Assembly: GCF_001435895.1 (NCBI RefSeq)
Contig: NZ_AZFZ01000017.1
Span: 1-45,288 of the forward strand
Direction: 5' to 3'
Origin: Lentilactobacillus parafarraginis DSM 18390 = JCM 14109
GTDB taxonomy: Bacteria > Bacillota > Bacilli > Lactobacillales > Lactobacillaceae
Length of the DNA: 45,288 nt
A program made the position numbers and the translations under genes. Under the pieces are notes generated by a model. That model made no database searches. It worked only from the letters and a program-made list of their open reading frames with translations, and was not told the DNA's origin. Position 1 is the first letter of the stretch; every line of letters starts with the position of its first letter. This document shows positions 1-7,139 of this stretch, piece by piece.

Positions 1-127
1 CTGAAATAAAGTTTTCAGACGGACCCTAGTGTTATTAAAAATTTTTATTTCGTATTTGAGTGTCTATTAAAAGCGTTCGTAATTGTCTGAGTTTATTTGA
101 AGCGTAAAAGACACTAACATGTCTCAA

Positions 128-179
128 TTGAACTGAACCCCTTGAATTAGACTTCTCCAATTCAAGGGGTTCAGTTCAA
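128..179. terminator. Long perfect inverted repeat, probable terminator of the 201-947 gene
   Basis: A perfect 21-bp inverted repeat (128-148 with 159-179) encloses a 10-base loop. It lies just past the stop codon of the leftward secreted-protein gene, which suggests a terminator. Neither flank has a strong run of T, so efficiency and direction are uncertain. Nothing else is recognisable in bases 1-127. Confidence 0.6.
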
Positions 180-200
180 GCTTTCGTTGCATTTTCAACA

Positions 201-947
201 CTACTTAGGCGGTAGTAACAAGATAAACGCACCACCGCTGGTACCAACATTAATTCCGATTCGATAGCCAGTAATGGTCGAAAGAGATAAGTTTTCTTCT
301 TGTAGCTGGTTAGTAATATTTGTCTTTAAGTATTCATTGTAGGTCATCTTCCCAGTCAGCAACGCCTTATCATATTGCCCCCCATTTGTTGATCCCAGAA
401 GAATGAATTGAGATTGTTCGTCCTTTGGCAATTGGCCTTTAAAGTATTCATAGCTATCAGACGTAATTAACCGATCGCCGGTGTCGGCCACTGCTTGAAG
501 GGCTTTATCTGGAACGGTGCCTTTCATGACGGTTAGAATTGCCTGTCTCACAGCCGTCTTAGTTTTGACACCGCCGTTTGCCGCAGGGTCTTTGATGCGA
601 TTATTAGGCCCCTTTGCCAAGTATCCCCGCCATACGTAACCGTTTGCTCCGCCACGATAGTTAACCACCTTATAATAGACGGCCGCCTTTTTGCCGTTAA
701 CCATCTTGACACTTTGGGATAGGTGCCAAGTAGCGTAGGGATAATTCCTTAAATTATGCAGTTTCTTTGTGTGATATTTGTTCCATATATATGCGGATTT
801 CGTAGATTTGGCGTGATAAGCAATGTCATTATATGATTTTGTTTTTACCCACTTGTAAGCCGCTTGCGTCGTTGGCTGGGTTGTTGCAAAACCAATCCCA
901 GCCCCCAGCAGTGTCAGTAAAAAAAGGCTTGTAACTTTTTTATTCAT
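201..947 (-). CDS. Secreted protein with an SH3-like/GW-like N-terminal module
   Basis: The product has 248 residues. Residues 1-29 form a Sec signal peptide: basic start MNKK, hydrophobic core, cleavage near TTQAA. Residues about 45-112 carry a module in which a tyrosine- and histidine-rich stretch (LHNLRNYPYATW) is followed by GKKAAVYYKVVN and GYVWRGYL. The same arrangement occurs in the product at 39882-40568, so the two are paralogues in this part. The C-terminal half (about 130-248) is an unrelated globular region that I do not recognise. The start is an ATG preceded by AAAGGGG. A wall-associated role is an inference from the signal peptide and the SH3-like pattern; no sortase motif or transmembrane anchor is visible. 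The function is unknown. Confidence 0.75.
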   Translation of the reverse strand: MNKKVTSLFLLTLLGAGIGFATTQPTTQAAYKWVKTKSYNDIAYHAKSTKSAYIWNKYHTKKLHNLRNYPYATWHLSQSVKMVNGKKAAVYYKVVNYRGGANGYVWRGYLAKGPNNRIKDPAANGGVKTKTAVRQAILTVMKGTVPDKALQAVADTGDRLITSDSYEYFKGQLPKDEQSQFILLGSTNGGQYDKALLTGKMTYNEYLKTNITNQLQEENLSLSTITGYRIGINVGTSGGAFILLLPPK

Positions 948-1242
948 AATGGAATACCCCTTTCAGAATATCTTAATTATCATTTATTATAAGGCCCTTT
1001 ATGCCGAATTCATGTGATCAAAAGGTTATTTGATTCTAATTTGACCTTCTATATCTTTGAATGACACTTTATAAGGTTTCAAAAACGATTGCTTTATGAG
1101 TAACACCTCAAAATCAAGGTATCATGATATTTATGAGACGTCAATTTCTACTAATCCTTTCGGGGGTTATCCTTGGAAGAAACGTGAATTTGTTTTCTAA
1201 ATCCTTCTAATGGGTAACTAATAACATTCTTAACGGAGTTTC
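948..1242. other. AT-rich intergenic region
   Basis: This gap separates the start of the secreted-protein gene from the end of the TetR gene. An ATTATA at 986-991 (TATAAT on the minus strand) may be the -10 box of the secreted-protein gene, but no good -35 box is seen. I see no small gene or clear terminator here. Confidence 0.35.
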
Positions 1243-1884
1243 TTAAGGTTTAAGCCCCTTCAACAAGAATTCCGCCGCCTCATCCGTTGCCTTTTGGGTG
1301 TTAATCGATGACCCCGCCAGCGCAACGGGAATCGCGTAACTCATGATGGTTGCCGCAATGTAGTGGAAAACCCGAAGGACCGGCCACTGAACGATTAGAC
1401 CGGCTTGCTGATAGTGAGTAATTGCTTGGCCAAGTGGGCCGCTAACCAGCTCCTGAATGAGTTTGGTAAATGTCTGACGCATATTATTATCGGTGATAAT
1501 CTCTTGAAGCACAATTCGTAACTGGCGTTGATTATCAATTACGAAGATGATTCGGTTCTTAATGACCGTTCTTAAAAATTCTTCGAAGGACGGATAAGTG
1601 GTTGCCGTTATGGTTTCGGAAAATTCCGAAGCAGCCCTTGGGATGACTTGCTGAACAAATGGCCCCAAGATTGCGGCCAAGATGCCGTCCTTTGTTTTAA
1701 ATTGTTTATAGACGGTGCCCTCGGAAACTCCAGCGAGTTGGGCGATATCACTAGTACTGGTGCGATCAAAGCCCTTATCCGAAAACAGCTTGAGGCTGGC
1801 TCTTAAAACCGCTTTTTGTTTTGCAGTTAACTGGGTTTCGTCCAGACTTTCAGAAAATAAGTCCTGAAGATTTTTAATTGCCAT
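1243..1884 (-). CDS. TetR/AcrR family transcriptional regulator
   Basis: The product has 213 residues. An N-terminal helix-turn-helix at about residues 22-68 has the family pattern: a lead helix (AVLRASLKLFSDKGFDRTS), then IAQLAGVSEGTVYKQFKTKDGIL. The C-terminal part is helical and fits a ligand-binding and dimerisation domain. It is the last gene of a leftward operon and starts 14 bases after the permease stop with an AGGAGG site. The simplest reading is that it represses its own operon through the palindrome at 3859-3876. The inducing compound is not predictable from sequence. Confidence 0.88.
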   Translation of the reverse strand: MAIKNLQDLFSESLDETQLTAKQKAVLRASLKLFSDKGFDRTSTSDIAQLAGVSEGTVYKQFKTKDGILAAILGPFVQQVIPRAASEFSETITATTYPSFEEFLRTVIKNRIIFVIDNQRQLRIVLQEIITDNNMRQTFTKLIQELVSGPLGQAITHYQQAGLIVQWPVLRVFHYIAATIMSYAIPVALAGSSINTQKATDEAAEFLLKGLKP

Positions 1885-1898
1885 TGGTGACTGGCCTC

Positions 1899-3116
1899 CT
1901 ATACTTGGCGGTAACGCCGCATCGATACTAAGTTTAACACTAAGAATAACGCGAAGAAGATCAATAAAGCAATCACATCACCAAAAATATCAGTAAAGTT
2001 TGATCCCTTCTCAATCACGTTACTCATGGCCGTTGCGCCGTAATAAAGTGGCATAATCTTAGCGACCGGCTGCAGCCAACCCGCCATTTGACTGATGGGA
2101 ATGATCCCAGAGAAGAAAATCTGGGGGATGACAACCACGGGAATGAATTGGACCATCTGAAATTCAGATGAGGCAAACGTTGAGATGAATAACCCCATGG
2201 TTAATGCGACAATCGCCAGAAGAATGTTAATGAGAAACATGTTCCACACGCTGCCAAGAATTTGAATCTTGAAAGCGTAAATACTGAACACCACGATCAG
2301 CAGCGTCTGAATTAGGGCAAAGATACCGTAACCTGCCAGATAGCCGGAAATAATTTCGCCACGTTTCACGGGAGTCGCTAACAGACGATTCAAAGTGCCG
2401 GTGGTTCGTTCGCGCAACAGGGCGATGCCTGAAATTAAGAACACGAAGAAGAACACCACGAAGCCAATCATGATGGGGAGCAGGGTATCAAAGAAGGTTG
2501 AATCACTGCTGCCATAAAGGTAGTGAGTGGTTGCCGAGTAGTTGACGGGCTTTACCGACTGCTTGGCTAGGGTTGCTCTTGACTTATTTGGCAATGCAGT
2601 TGACTTTGGCGCAGCTTGCGATCGTGACGAACGTGCACCACGACTTGCCATCGCTAATGAGGTTTGCAGTTTCTGAATGATTTGTTGTTGAGCTTTCAGG
2701 GCGCGTTGCTGCGATTTGATAGCAGTCGCGGCCGCCTGAGTGCGCAACTTGATTTGGGCTGCTTGGAGGCTCTGCTTTAGGATGGCGCTCTTGCTTTGAT
2801 CCGCGTTTTGCAGGGTTAAAGTGAGCTTGTCACCGCTCTGAGAAATGAACCCAGCATAGTTATGGTTCCGGATGTTGGTTTCGGCGCTGGCTTGATTAGA
2901 AATATGGTGAATCTTGATATGCTTGTTTTTAACGGCGTTTACCAGCGTCGTATCAACACCTCGCACACCAAGCGATGCGGTTTGCGTTGTGTTGGATTGA
3001 AATAGAAAGTACATCAACGTTAAGATAAATAACGGTGCCAAAAACATCAGGGCAAGCGTTCGCTTATCCCGCACCATTTCTCGTAACACCCGTTTAATCA
3101 TTGCGATTATTCTCAT
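1899..3116 (-). CDS. ABC-2 type transporter permease
   Basis: A 405-residue membrane subunit of an exporter. One transmembrane helix (about 20-40) is followed by an outside region to about residue 205. That region includes a Gln/Ala-rich coiled-coil stretch around 125-165. Five more helices follow between about 210 and 400. The motif RERTTGTLNRLLATPV after the second helix is typical of the ABC-2 membrane family (drug, lipid or polymer export). The ATG at 3116 has a GGGAGG site 7 bases upstream that lies within the end of the ATPase gene. The two frames therefore overlap by 23 bases, suggesting translational coupling. With the ATPase and TetR genes it forms a self-regulated efflux operon; the substrate is unknown. 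Confidence 0.88.
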   Translation of the reverse strand: MRIIAMIKRVLREMVRDKRTLALMFLAPLFILTLMYFLFQSNTTQTASLGVRGVDTTLVNAVKNKHIKIHHISNQASAETNIRNHNYAGFISQSGDKLTLTLQNADQSKSAILKQSLQAAQIKLRTQAAATAIKSQQRALKAQQQIIQKLQTSLAMASRGARSSRSQAAPKSTALPNKSRATLAKQSVKPVNYSATTHYLYGSSDSTFFDTLLPIMIGFVVFFFVFLISGIALLRERTTGTLNRLLATPVKRGEIISGYLAGYGIFALIQTLLIVVFSIYAFKIQILGSVWNMFLINILLAIVALTMGLFISTFASSEFQMVQFIPVVVIPQIFFSGIIPISQMAGWLQPVAKIMPLYYGATAMSNVIEKGSNFTDIFGDVIALLIFFALFLVLNLVSMRRYRQV

Positions 3117-3834
3117 CTTGCATCCTCCCTGCCTTTAAAAAGACTTCTTCGACGGTTTTCACTTGGTAATCCTTCACTAATTGATCGGGGGTTCCCTGCG
3201 CAATTGCCGCGCCGTTGCGAATCATCATCAGCTGGTCAGACTGTTCGGCGTCTTCCATCACGTGGGTTGTGAGCAGGATTGTTTTGCCCTCGTCGGCAAT
3301 ATTATGAAGCTCGGTCCAGATTTGCTGGCGCAGTTCAGGGTCAATCCCCACGGTTGGTTCGTCCAGAATTAATAGTTCCGGATCGGAAACCAAAGCAATT
3401 GCTAACGATAACCTGCGTTTCATGCCCCCGGAATAATCTTTGACGTACTTGTCTAGATCGGGCACCAGATTGACAATGTTGGCCGCATATGGGATCTGCG
3501 TTTTTAATTTATCGCTGGCAATTCCCTGCATTGAACCGAAAAAGTTAAGATTTTCTCTTGCGGTTAACGTACTGTAAAGGGCATCGGTTTGGGCCATATA
3601 ACCGATTTTGGCTAAGAGTTTCCGGTTGGGCATCCGTTGGCCCAGCACCGTTACCGTTCCCTTCTGGGGCGTTAGCATCCCCATAATTGTGCTGACCAGC
3701 GTCGTTTTGCCAGCCCCACTTGGACCAATGAGACCTAGTATTTCGCCGTTATGAACCGTTAGATTGATATTTTTTAGGACAATGGTTTTGCCGTATCCCT
3801 GTTGAAGATTGGATACTTGGATTGTAATTGCCAT
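3094..3834 (-). CDS. ABC transporter ATP-binding protein
   Basis: A 246-residue ATPase partner of the ABC-2 permease. Walker A GPSGAGKTT lies near residues 38-46, the signature YSGGMKRRLSLAIAL near 137-151, and Walker B LLILDEPTVGID follows, with the switch histidine in LLTTHVMED. The start is placed at the ATG at 3834 because GGAGGTG lies just upstream of it. An in-frame ATG at 3849 falls inside that ribosome site and is less likely. It is the first gene of the leftward operon, whose promoter and operator lie at 3859-3906. The GID after Walker B is common in drug-export ATPases of the DrrA type. Confidence 0.9.
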   Translation of the reverse strand: MAITIQVSNLQQGYGKTIVLKNINLTVHNGEILGLIGPSGAGKTTLVSTIMGMLTPQKGTVTVLGQRMPNRKLLAKIGYMAQTDALYSTLTARENLNFFGSMQGIASDKLKTQIPYAANIVNLVPDLDKYVKDYSGGMKRRLSLAIALVSDPELLILDEPTVGIDPELRQQIWTELHNIADEGKTILLTTHVMEDAEQSDQLMMIRNGAAIAQGTPDQLVKDYQVKTVEEVFLKAGRMQDENNRND

Positions 3835-3858
3835 TTTCAACACCTCCATTTTTTATAA

Positions 3859-3876
3859 TGAGTAAGTCCTCACTCA
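3859..3876. promoter_or_regulatory. Probable TetR operator
   Basis: The imperfect palindrome TGAGTAAGTCCTCACTCA (7 of 8 half-site bases match) sits immediately downstream of the leftward -10 box. Binding there would block transcription of the ATPase-permease-TetR operon. Assigning it to the operon's own TetR protein is an inference from position and symmetry. Confidence 0.6.
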
Positions 3877-3878
3877 CT

Positions 3879-3906
3879 AGTATAAAATAAAATGATGAGG
3901 ATGCAA
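3879..3906 (-). promoter_or_regulatory. Promoter of the ABC-2/TetR operon
   Basis: On the minus strand TTGCAT (-35, at 3901-3906) is followed after 16 bases by TATACT (-10, at 3879-3884). The operator palindrome begins 2 bases downstream of the -10 box. Confidence 0.65.
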
Positions 3907-3940
3907 GGATAATTTCAATTTTTTTGGTATCGGTTTCTTT

Positions 3941-3976
3941 GGCAGTTATTCGCACTTGGCGTTTTGCCAAACTGCC
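3941..3976. promoter_or_regulatory. Nested inverted repeats upstream of the aminotransferase promoter
   Basis: GGCAGTT (3941-3947) is matched by AACTGCC (3970-3976), and inside it TTGGC (3956-3960) is matched by GCCAA (3966-3970). The element ends 2 bases before the -35 box of the aminotransferase operon. It could be an activator or repressor site; no regulator can be named. Confidence 0.3.
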
Positions 3977-3978
3977 CC

Positions 3979-4007
3979 TTGCTTTCACAAAATAAAACGG
4001 TTATGAT
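3979..4007 (+). promoter_or_regulatory. Promoter of the leader peptide-aminotransferase operon
   Basis: TTGCTT (3979-3984) and TATGAT (4002-4007) are separated by 17 bases. Transcription would begin near 4014, about 26 bases before the leader-peptide start codon. Confidence 0.7.
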
Positions 4008-4040
4008 AAAAACGTAAGATATTCTAAGGAGTCTTTAATT

Positions 4041-4106
4041 ATGCCAAACACTAGTAAAACTCAACTGAATACTTGTCGTTATTACTTTTGGTTTTTTCAG
4101 ATGTGA
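4041..4106 (+). CDS. Aromatic-rich leader peptide of an attenuator
   Basis: This is a 21-codon reading frame with ATG at 4041 and TGA at 4104-4106. It has a full AAGGAG ribosome site at 4026-4031, nine bases before the start. Residues 14-19 are YYFWFF, encoded by TAT TAC TTT TGG TTT TTT at 4080-4097. So all three aromatic amino acids are sampled within six codons. The frame lies between a good promoter and an intrinsic terminator in front of an aminotransferase gene. It resembles the leader peptides of the enterobacterial phe and trp operons in design, not in sequence. The likely role is to make the ribosome sense charged aromatic tRNAs. Translation itself has not been shown. Confidence 0.75.
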   Translation: MPNTSKTQLNTCRYYFWFFQM

Positions 4107-4236
4107 TCTGTAAAAGCCAAGAGATTTTCGTGATGAAAATTAAAAGGCCGCGCAGATCAAGCAATTGACTGTGCGGGATTAAACCATTTTTGGGAAGTCC
4201 TTTCAGTCAATGATGACTGAGAGGACTTATTTTTTT
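4104..4236 (+). promoter_or_regulatory. Ribosome-mediated attenuator with alternative RNA hairpins
   Basis: Five segments can pair in exclusive ways. Segment 0, TGATCTG (4104-4110), overlaps the leader stop codon and matches CAGATCA (4153-4159) exactly. Segment 1, CCGCGCAG (4148-4155), pairs with CTGTGCGG (4169-4176). TTGACTG (4165-4171) matches CAGTCAA (4204-4210), extended by GGATT (4176-4180) with AGTCC (4196-4200); this would be the antiterminator. The terminator uses 4195-4209 with 4214-4228. A ribosome that completes the peptide covers segment 0, so 1:2 and the terminator form. A ribosome stalled at the aromatic codons leaves segment 0 free, so 0:1 forms, then the antiterminator, and transcription continues. 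The pairings are seen in the sequence; the mechanism is inferred. No T-box signature is present. Confidence 0.65.
4195..4236 (+). terminator. Intrinsic terminator inside the leader (attenuator)
   Basis: A 15-bp stem (4195-4209 with 4214-4228, one G-U pair) with loop ATGA is followed by seven T at 4230-4236. The ribosome site AGGAGG of the aminotransferase begins at 4237, so this terminator must be passed for the operon to be expressed. Confidence 0.85.
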
Positions 4237-4253
4237 AGGAGGAGATCCATATT

Positions 4254-5438
4254 ATGAGTAAATTAGTTGATCGAATGAATAAACGGGTAGCCGCGTTATC
4301 ACCATCTTCAATTTTAACTTTTAATCAGAAGATTTCGACGATTCCTGACATTGTGAAACTGACGTTGGGGGAACCAGACTTTAACACTCCCGACCACATT
4401 AAGCAGGCTGCCATCAACGCAATTAACAATAACGACAGCCACTACACAAATTCCCGGGGGACGCTGGGGCTTCGCAAGGCCGCAACAAGTTACCTCAGTA
4501 AGAAGTACGGTGTGAACTACGATCCTGAAACCCAGATCTTAATGACTGCCGGCGCAACTGGGGCCATCTATTCCGCTCTGACGGCGATGCTGAACCCTGG
4601 GGATACCGTGATTATTCCAACCCCAATCTTTCCGTTGTACATTCCCATTGCCACGCTTGGCGGTGCCAAACCCATCTTTATTGACACCTCTGATAACGGT
4701 TTTATCCTGTCACCAGAAAAATTGGCGAAGGTGATTGAAGACAATAAAGAGACGGTTAAGGCGGTCGTTTTAAACTACCCGACTAATCCAACCGGGGTTA
4801 CTTATCATCGTGAGGATCTCCAAAAAATTGCCGACGTCATTTCCAAGTACGACATTTTTGTCCTCAGTGATGAAATCTATAGTGAGTTAACCTACGATGG
4901 CACCCACGTTTCAATGGGTTCAATTCTCCCTGACCAAGCCTTAGTGATGAATGGGGTTTCTAAGTCTCACGCTATGACCGGTTGGCGGATTGGGATGATC
5001 TGCGGCCCTGCGGATGTTATTAGTGAAATTGGCAAGGTCAGCGAGTTTACGATCACTTCGGCAACGACCAACGCTCAGGCGGCGGCCGAAGAGGCGTTTA
5101 AGAATGGCCTTGACGATAGTTCAGCGATGAAGGCGGAATATATTAAACGGCGAGATTTACTCATTAAAGGATTATCGAAGGCCGGATTCTCGTGTCCGAA
5201 CCCGAATGGGGCGTTCTACATTTTCGCTAAGATTCCCGCTGGTCTCAACCAAAACAGCGTTGAGTTCTGTTATGAATTAGCTGAGCAGGCGAAGGTTGCC
5301 GTTATTCCGGGTGCCTCATTTGGCCCTGGTGGTGAAGGGTACGTTCGAATTAGTTACGCTGCCAGCGAAGCTGATTTGAATAAAGCCGTTGACCGGATCC
5401 AAAAATTCGTTGCTGATAAAGCTAAGGCCGTTGATTAA
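4254..5438 (+). CDS. araT: PLP-dependent class I aminotransferase, probably aromatic (AraT-like)
   Basis: The product has 394 residues, the usual length for fold-type I aspartate/aromatic aminotransferases. Family landmarks in order: LTLGEPDFNTP near residues 35-46, HYTNSRGTLGLR, NYPTNPTG (the Asn contacting PLP), the Asp/Tyr pair in LSDEIYSEL, the Schiff-base lysine in SKSHAMTGWRIG near residue 240, and the carboxylate-binding arginine in GYVRISYA. The closest family I recall is lactococcal AraT, which transfers amino groups between phenylalanine, tyrosine or tryptophan and 2-oxoglutarate. The aromatic leader peptide supports this substrate range. It is followed after 48 bases by a D-2-hydroxyacid dehydrogenase. 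Together they could convert aromatic amino acids to keto acids and then to hydroxy acids such as phenyllactate. Alternatively, the aminotransferase could make the last step of Phe/Tyr synthesis. ATG at 4254 follows AGGAGG. Confidence 0.75.
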   Translation: MSKLVDRMNKRVAALSPSSILTFNQKISTIPDIVKLTLGEPDFNTPDHIKQAAINAINNNDSHYTNSRGTLGLRKAATSYLSKKYGVNYDPETQILMTAGATGAIYSALTAMLNPGDTVIIPTPIFPLYIPIATLGGAKPIFIDTSDNGFILSPEKLAKVIEDNKETVKAVVLNYPTNPTGVTYHREDLQKIADVISKYDIFVLSDEIYSELTYDGTHVSMGSILPDQALVMNGVSKSHAMTGWRIGMICGPADVISEIGKVSEFTITSATTNAQAAAEEAFKNGLDDSSAMKAEYIKRRDLLIKGLSKAGFSCPNPNGAFYIFAKIPAGLNQNSVEFCYELAEQAKVAVIPGASFGPGGEGYVRISYAASEADLNKAVDRIQKFVADKAKAVD

Positions 5439-5486
5439 GTCGACCACTAACTAAGTATTAATCTATAAAAAGAGGAGAAAATAATA

Positions 5487-6479
5487 ATGAAAATTTTGAT
5501 GTACACCGTTCGCCCAGATGAAAAAGGCCCCATTAACCAGTGGGTGAAGGATCACCCTGGTTATCAAATTGATACCAATAATCAACCCCTAAACAGCAGT
5601 ACCGTTGATCTTGCAAAGGGATATGATGGGATCGCGATTCTTCAACACGCGTCAATTACCGAACCGGTTGTGTATCAAAAGCTCAAGGAATTTGGCATCA
5701 AACAAATTTCACTTCGGAGTACCGGATTTGAAATCATTGATTTAAAAGAAGCCACTAAGAACGGCTTAGTCGTCACAAATGTGCCCGGTTATTCACCACG
5801 ATCCGTAAGTGAACTGGTGCTTGCTGACGTGATGTATCTTTTGCGCCATCTCGGTGAAGTTCGTGCTCGCGAAGAACACGGCGATTTCACCTGGGTTAAT
5901 ACGGAAGCCAAAGAAATTCACACGTTAACTGTTGGCATTATTGGGGCTGGTAAAATCGGGAGCGCCGTGGCGCGGATCTTTAGAGCCCTTGGTGCAAACG
6001 TGATTGCCGCTGATCCCATTCACCGCCCGGATTTAAACGATACCGTTACCTATGTCGATCACGAAACGGTTTATAAAACGGCCGATATTATCACCATGCA
6101 CACGCCGCTAACCGATGAAACGCACCATATGATCGATGCCGCTGTTTTCAAGAAAATGAAACCAAGCGCCATCTTCATTAATGCATCACGGGGTCCGGTT
6201 GTTAAAACGGGTGATTTAGTTGCCGCTTTGGAGAATAAAGAGATTGCCGCCGCCGCGATTGATACATTTGAAGGGGAAACGCCAATTGTCAATCATGATC
6301 TAACGGGCAAACCATTGAACAATGACAATTTGGAAAAGCTGTTGGCTATGCCAAACGTGAATGTCAGTCCCCACATTGGGTTCTATACGGAAGTGGCTGT
6401 TCAAAACATGGTTGAGATTACTTTGAACGATGTCGATGCCATTCTTCAAGGGAAACAGTCACTGCATCAAGTCAATTAA
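5487..6479 (+). CDS. D-2-hydroxyacid dehydrogenase (D-lactate/D-hydroxyisocaproate type)
   Basis: A 330-residue NAD-dependent enzyme that interconverts 2-keto acids and D-2-hydroxy acids in the cytoplasm. The nucleotide-binding motif GIIGAGKIGSAVARIF lies near residues 153-168, followed by an acidic residue (AADP). The catalytic Arg is in INASRGPVV, the Glu in DTFEGE and the His in VSPHIGFYT near residue 296. The opening MKILMYTVRPDE is typical of the D-LDH/D-HicDH branch rather than of serine-pathway dehydrogenases. It is cotranscribed with the aminotransferase (gap 48 bases, own AGAGGAG site), which suggests that it reduces phenylpyruvate or branched-chain keto acids. It could also be an ordinary D-lactate dehydrogenase; specificity cannot be read from sequence alone. 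Confidence 0.85.
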   Translation: MKILMYTVRPDEKGPINQWVKDHPGYQIDTNNQPLNSSTVDLAKGYDGIAILQHASITEPVVYQKLKEFGIKQISLRSTGFEIIDLKEATKNGLVVTNVPGYSPRSVSELVLADVMYLLRHLGEVRAREEHGDFTWVNTEAKEIHTLTVGIIGAGKIGSAVARIFRALGANVIAADPIHRPDLNDTVTYVDHETVYKTADIITMHTPLTDETHHMIDAAVFKKMKPSAIFINASRGPVVKTGDLVAALENKEIAAAAIDTFEGETPIVNHDLTGKPLNNDNLEKLLAMPNVNVSPHIGFYTEVAVQNMVEITLNDVDAILQGKQSLHQVN

Positions 6480-6515
6480 ATTTAGTTAAACCAGAAGTTG
6501 TTTAGAATAGTTAAA

Positions 6516-6556
6516 CGGGCCACCGACGTTCCTGAATTGGGAACATTGGTGGCCCG
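6516..6556 (+). terminator. Hairpin after the aminotransferase-dehydrogenase operon
   Basis: A 9-bp outer stem (6516-6524 with 6548-6556) encloses an inner stem (6528-6532 with 6540-6544). The following T-run is weak (CTTAGATATTATT), so the terminator call is moderate. Confidence 0.55.
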
Positions 6557-6629
6557 GCTTAGATATTATTCAAAGTAACAGATTAAAGCTGGCCATTTTG
6601 AATAAGTGAGCTGATAGGAGTGAATTGAA

Positions 6630-7130
6630 ATGCGAAGAACTGATCGTGAAGTAACGGATATTACCCAAATTAAATCAATTTTAACGGCTGGGCAGGTCAT
6701 TCACCTAGGCCTTTCAACTGGTGAGTACCCCTACGTTGTGCCGACAAATTACGGGTTTGAATTTAATGATCAAAATCATTTAACCCTGTATATTCATGGC
6801 GCGCCGGTTGGCCACAAACGAGAACTAATCGCAAACAATGGCAAGGTTGGGTTTTCGATTGACGTGGATGGCCGGGTTCTGGTGCCAAAGGACCCGCAAC
6901 ATCACACCCCGAGCTTTCAGTACCGAAGTGTGATGGGTTATGGGAATGCTGAATTAGTAGATGATTTAAAAATTAAGCGCCACGCCCTGCAACAGATTAC
7001 CAAGCATGAGGTTGGGCATCCATGGGCTGATTTGCCGGATGCGGCCGTTGCCCATGTCGGGATCATCAAAATCGAAGTCCTTCATTACACGGCTAAGGCA
7101 AATCCTGGGGATCCAGAAAAGTACTTATAG
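6630..7130 (+). CDS. PPOX-fold flavoprotein of the NimA-like family
   Basis: A 166-residue protein of the pyridoxamine-5'-phosphate-oxidase-like split-barrel group. The start MRRTDREV is a hallmark of the NimA-like branch. It continues with VIHLGLSTGEYPYVVPTNYGFE and the histidine in LYIHGAPVGHKRELI, which in relatives lies near the flavin or haem site. Members reduce nitroimidazoles or bind FMN or F420; most in lactobacilli are unstudied. The start follows AGGAG with good spacing. It is monocistronic and converges on the TraX-like gene, leaving only 9 bases between the two stop codons. The physiological substrate is unknown. Confidence 0.8.
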   Translation: MRRTDREVTDITQIKSILTAGQVIHLGLSTGEYPYVVPTNYGFEFNDQNHLTLYIHGAPVGHKRELIANNGKVGFSIDVDGRVLVPKDPQHHTPSFQYRSVMGYGNAELVDDLKIKRHALQQITKHEVGHPWADLPDAAVAHVGIIKIEVLHYTAKANPGDPEKYL

Positions 7131-7139
7131 GAATGGCTT

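Noticed and set aside
3835-3988. Leftward open frame upstream of the ABC ATPase
   Set aside because: It overlaps the promoter and operator, has no protein-like composition, and the ATPase start at 3834 has a proper ribosome site.
4014-4253. T-box riboswitch in front of the aminotransferase
   Set aside because: The conserved T-box bulge sequence is absent, the leader is short, and an open frame with aromatic codons plus simple exclusive stems explains the region better.
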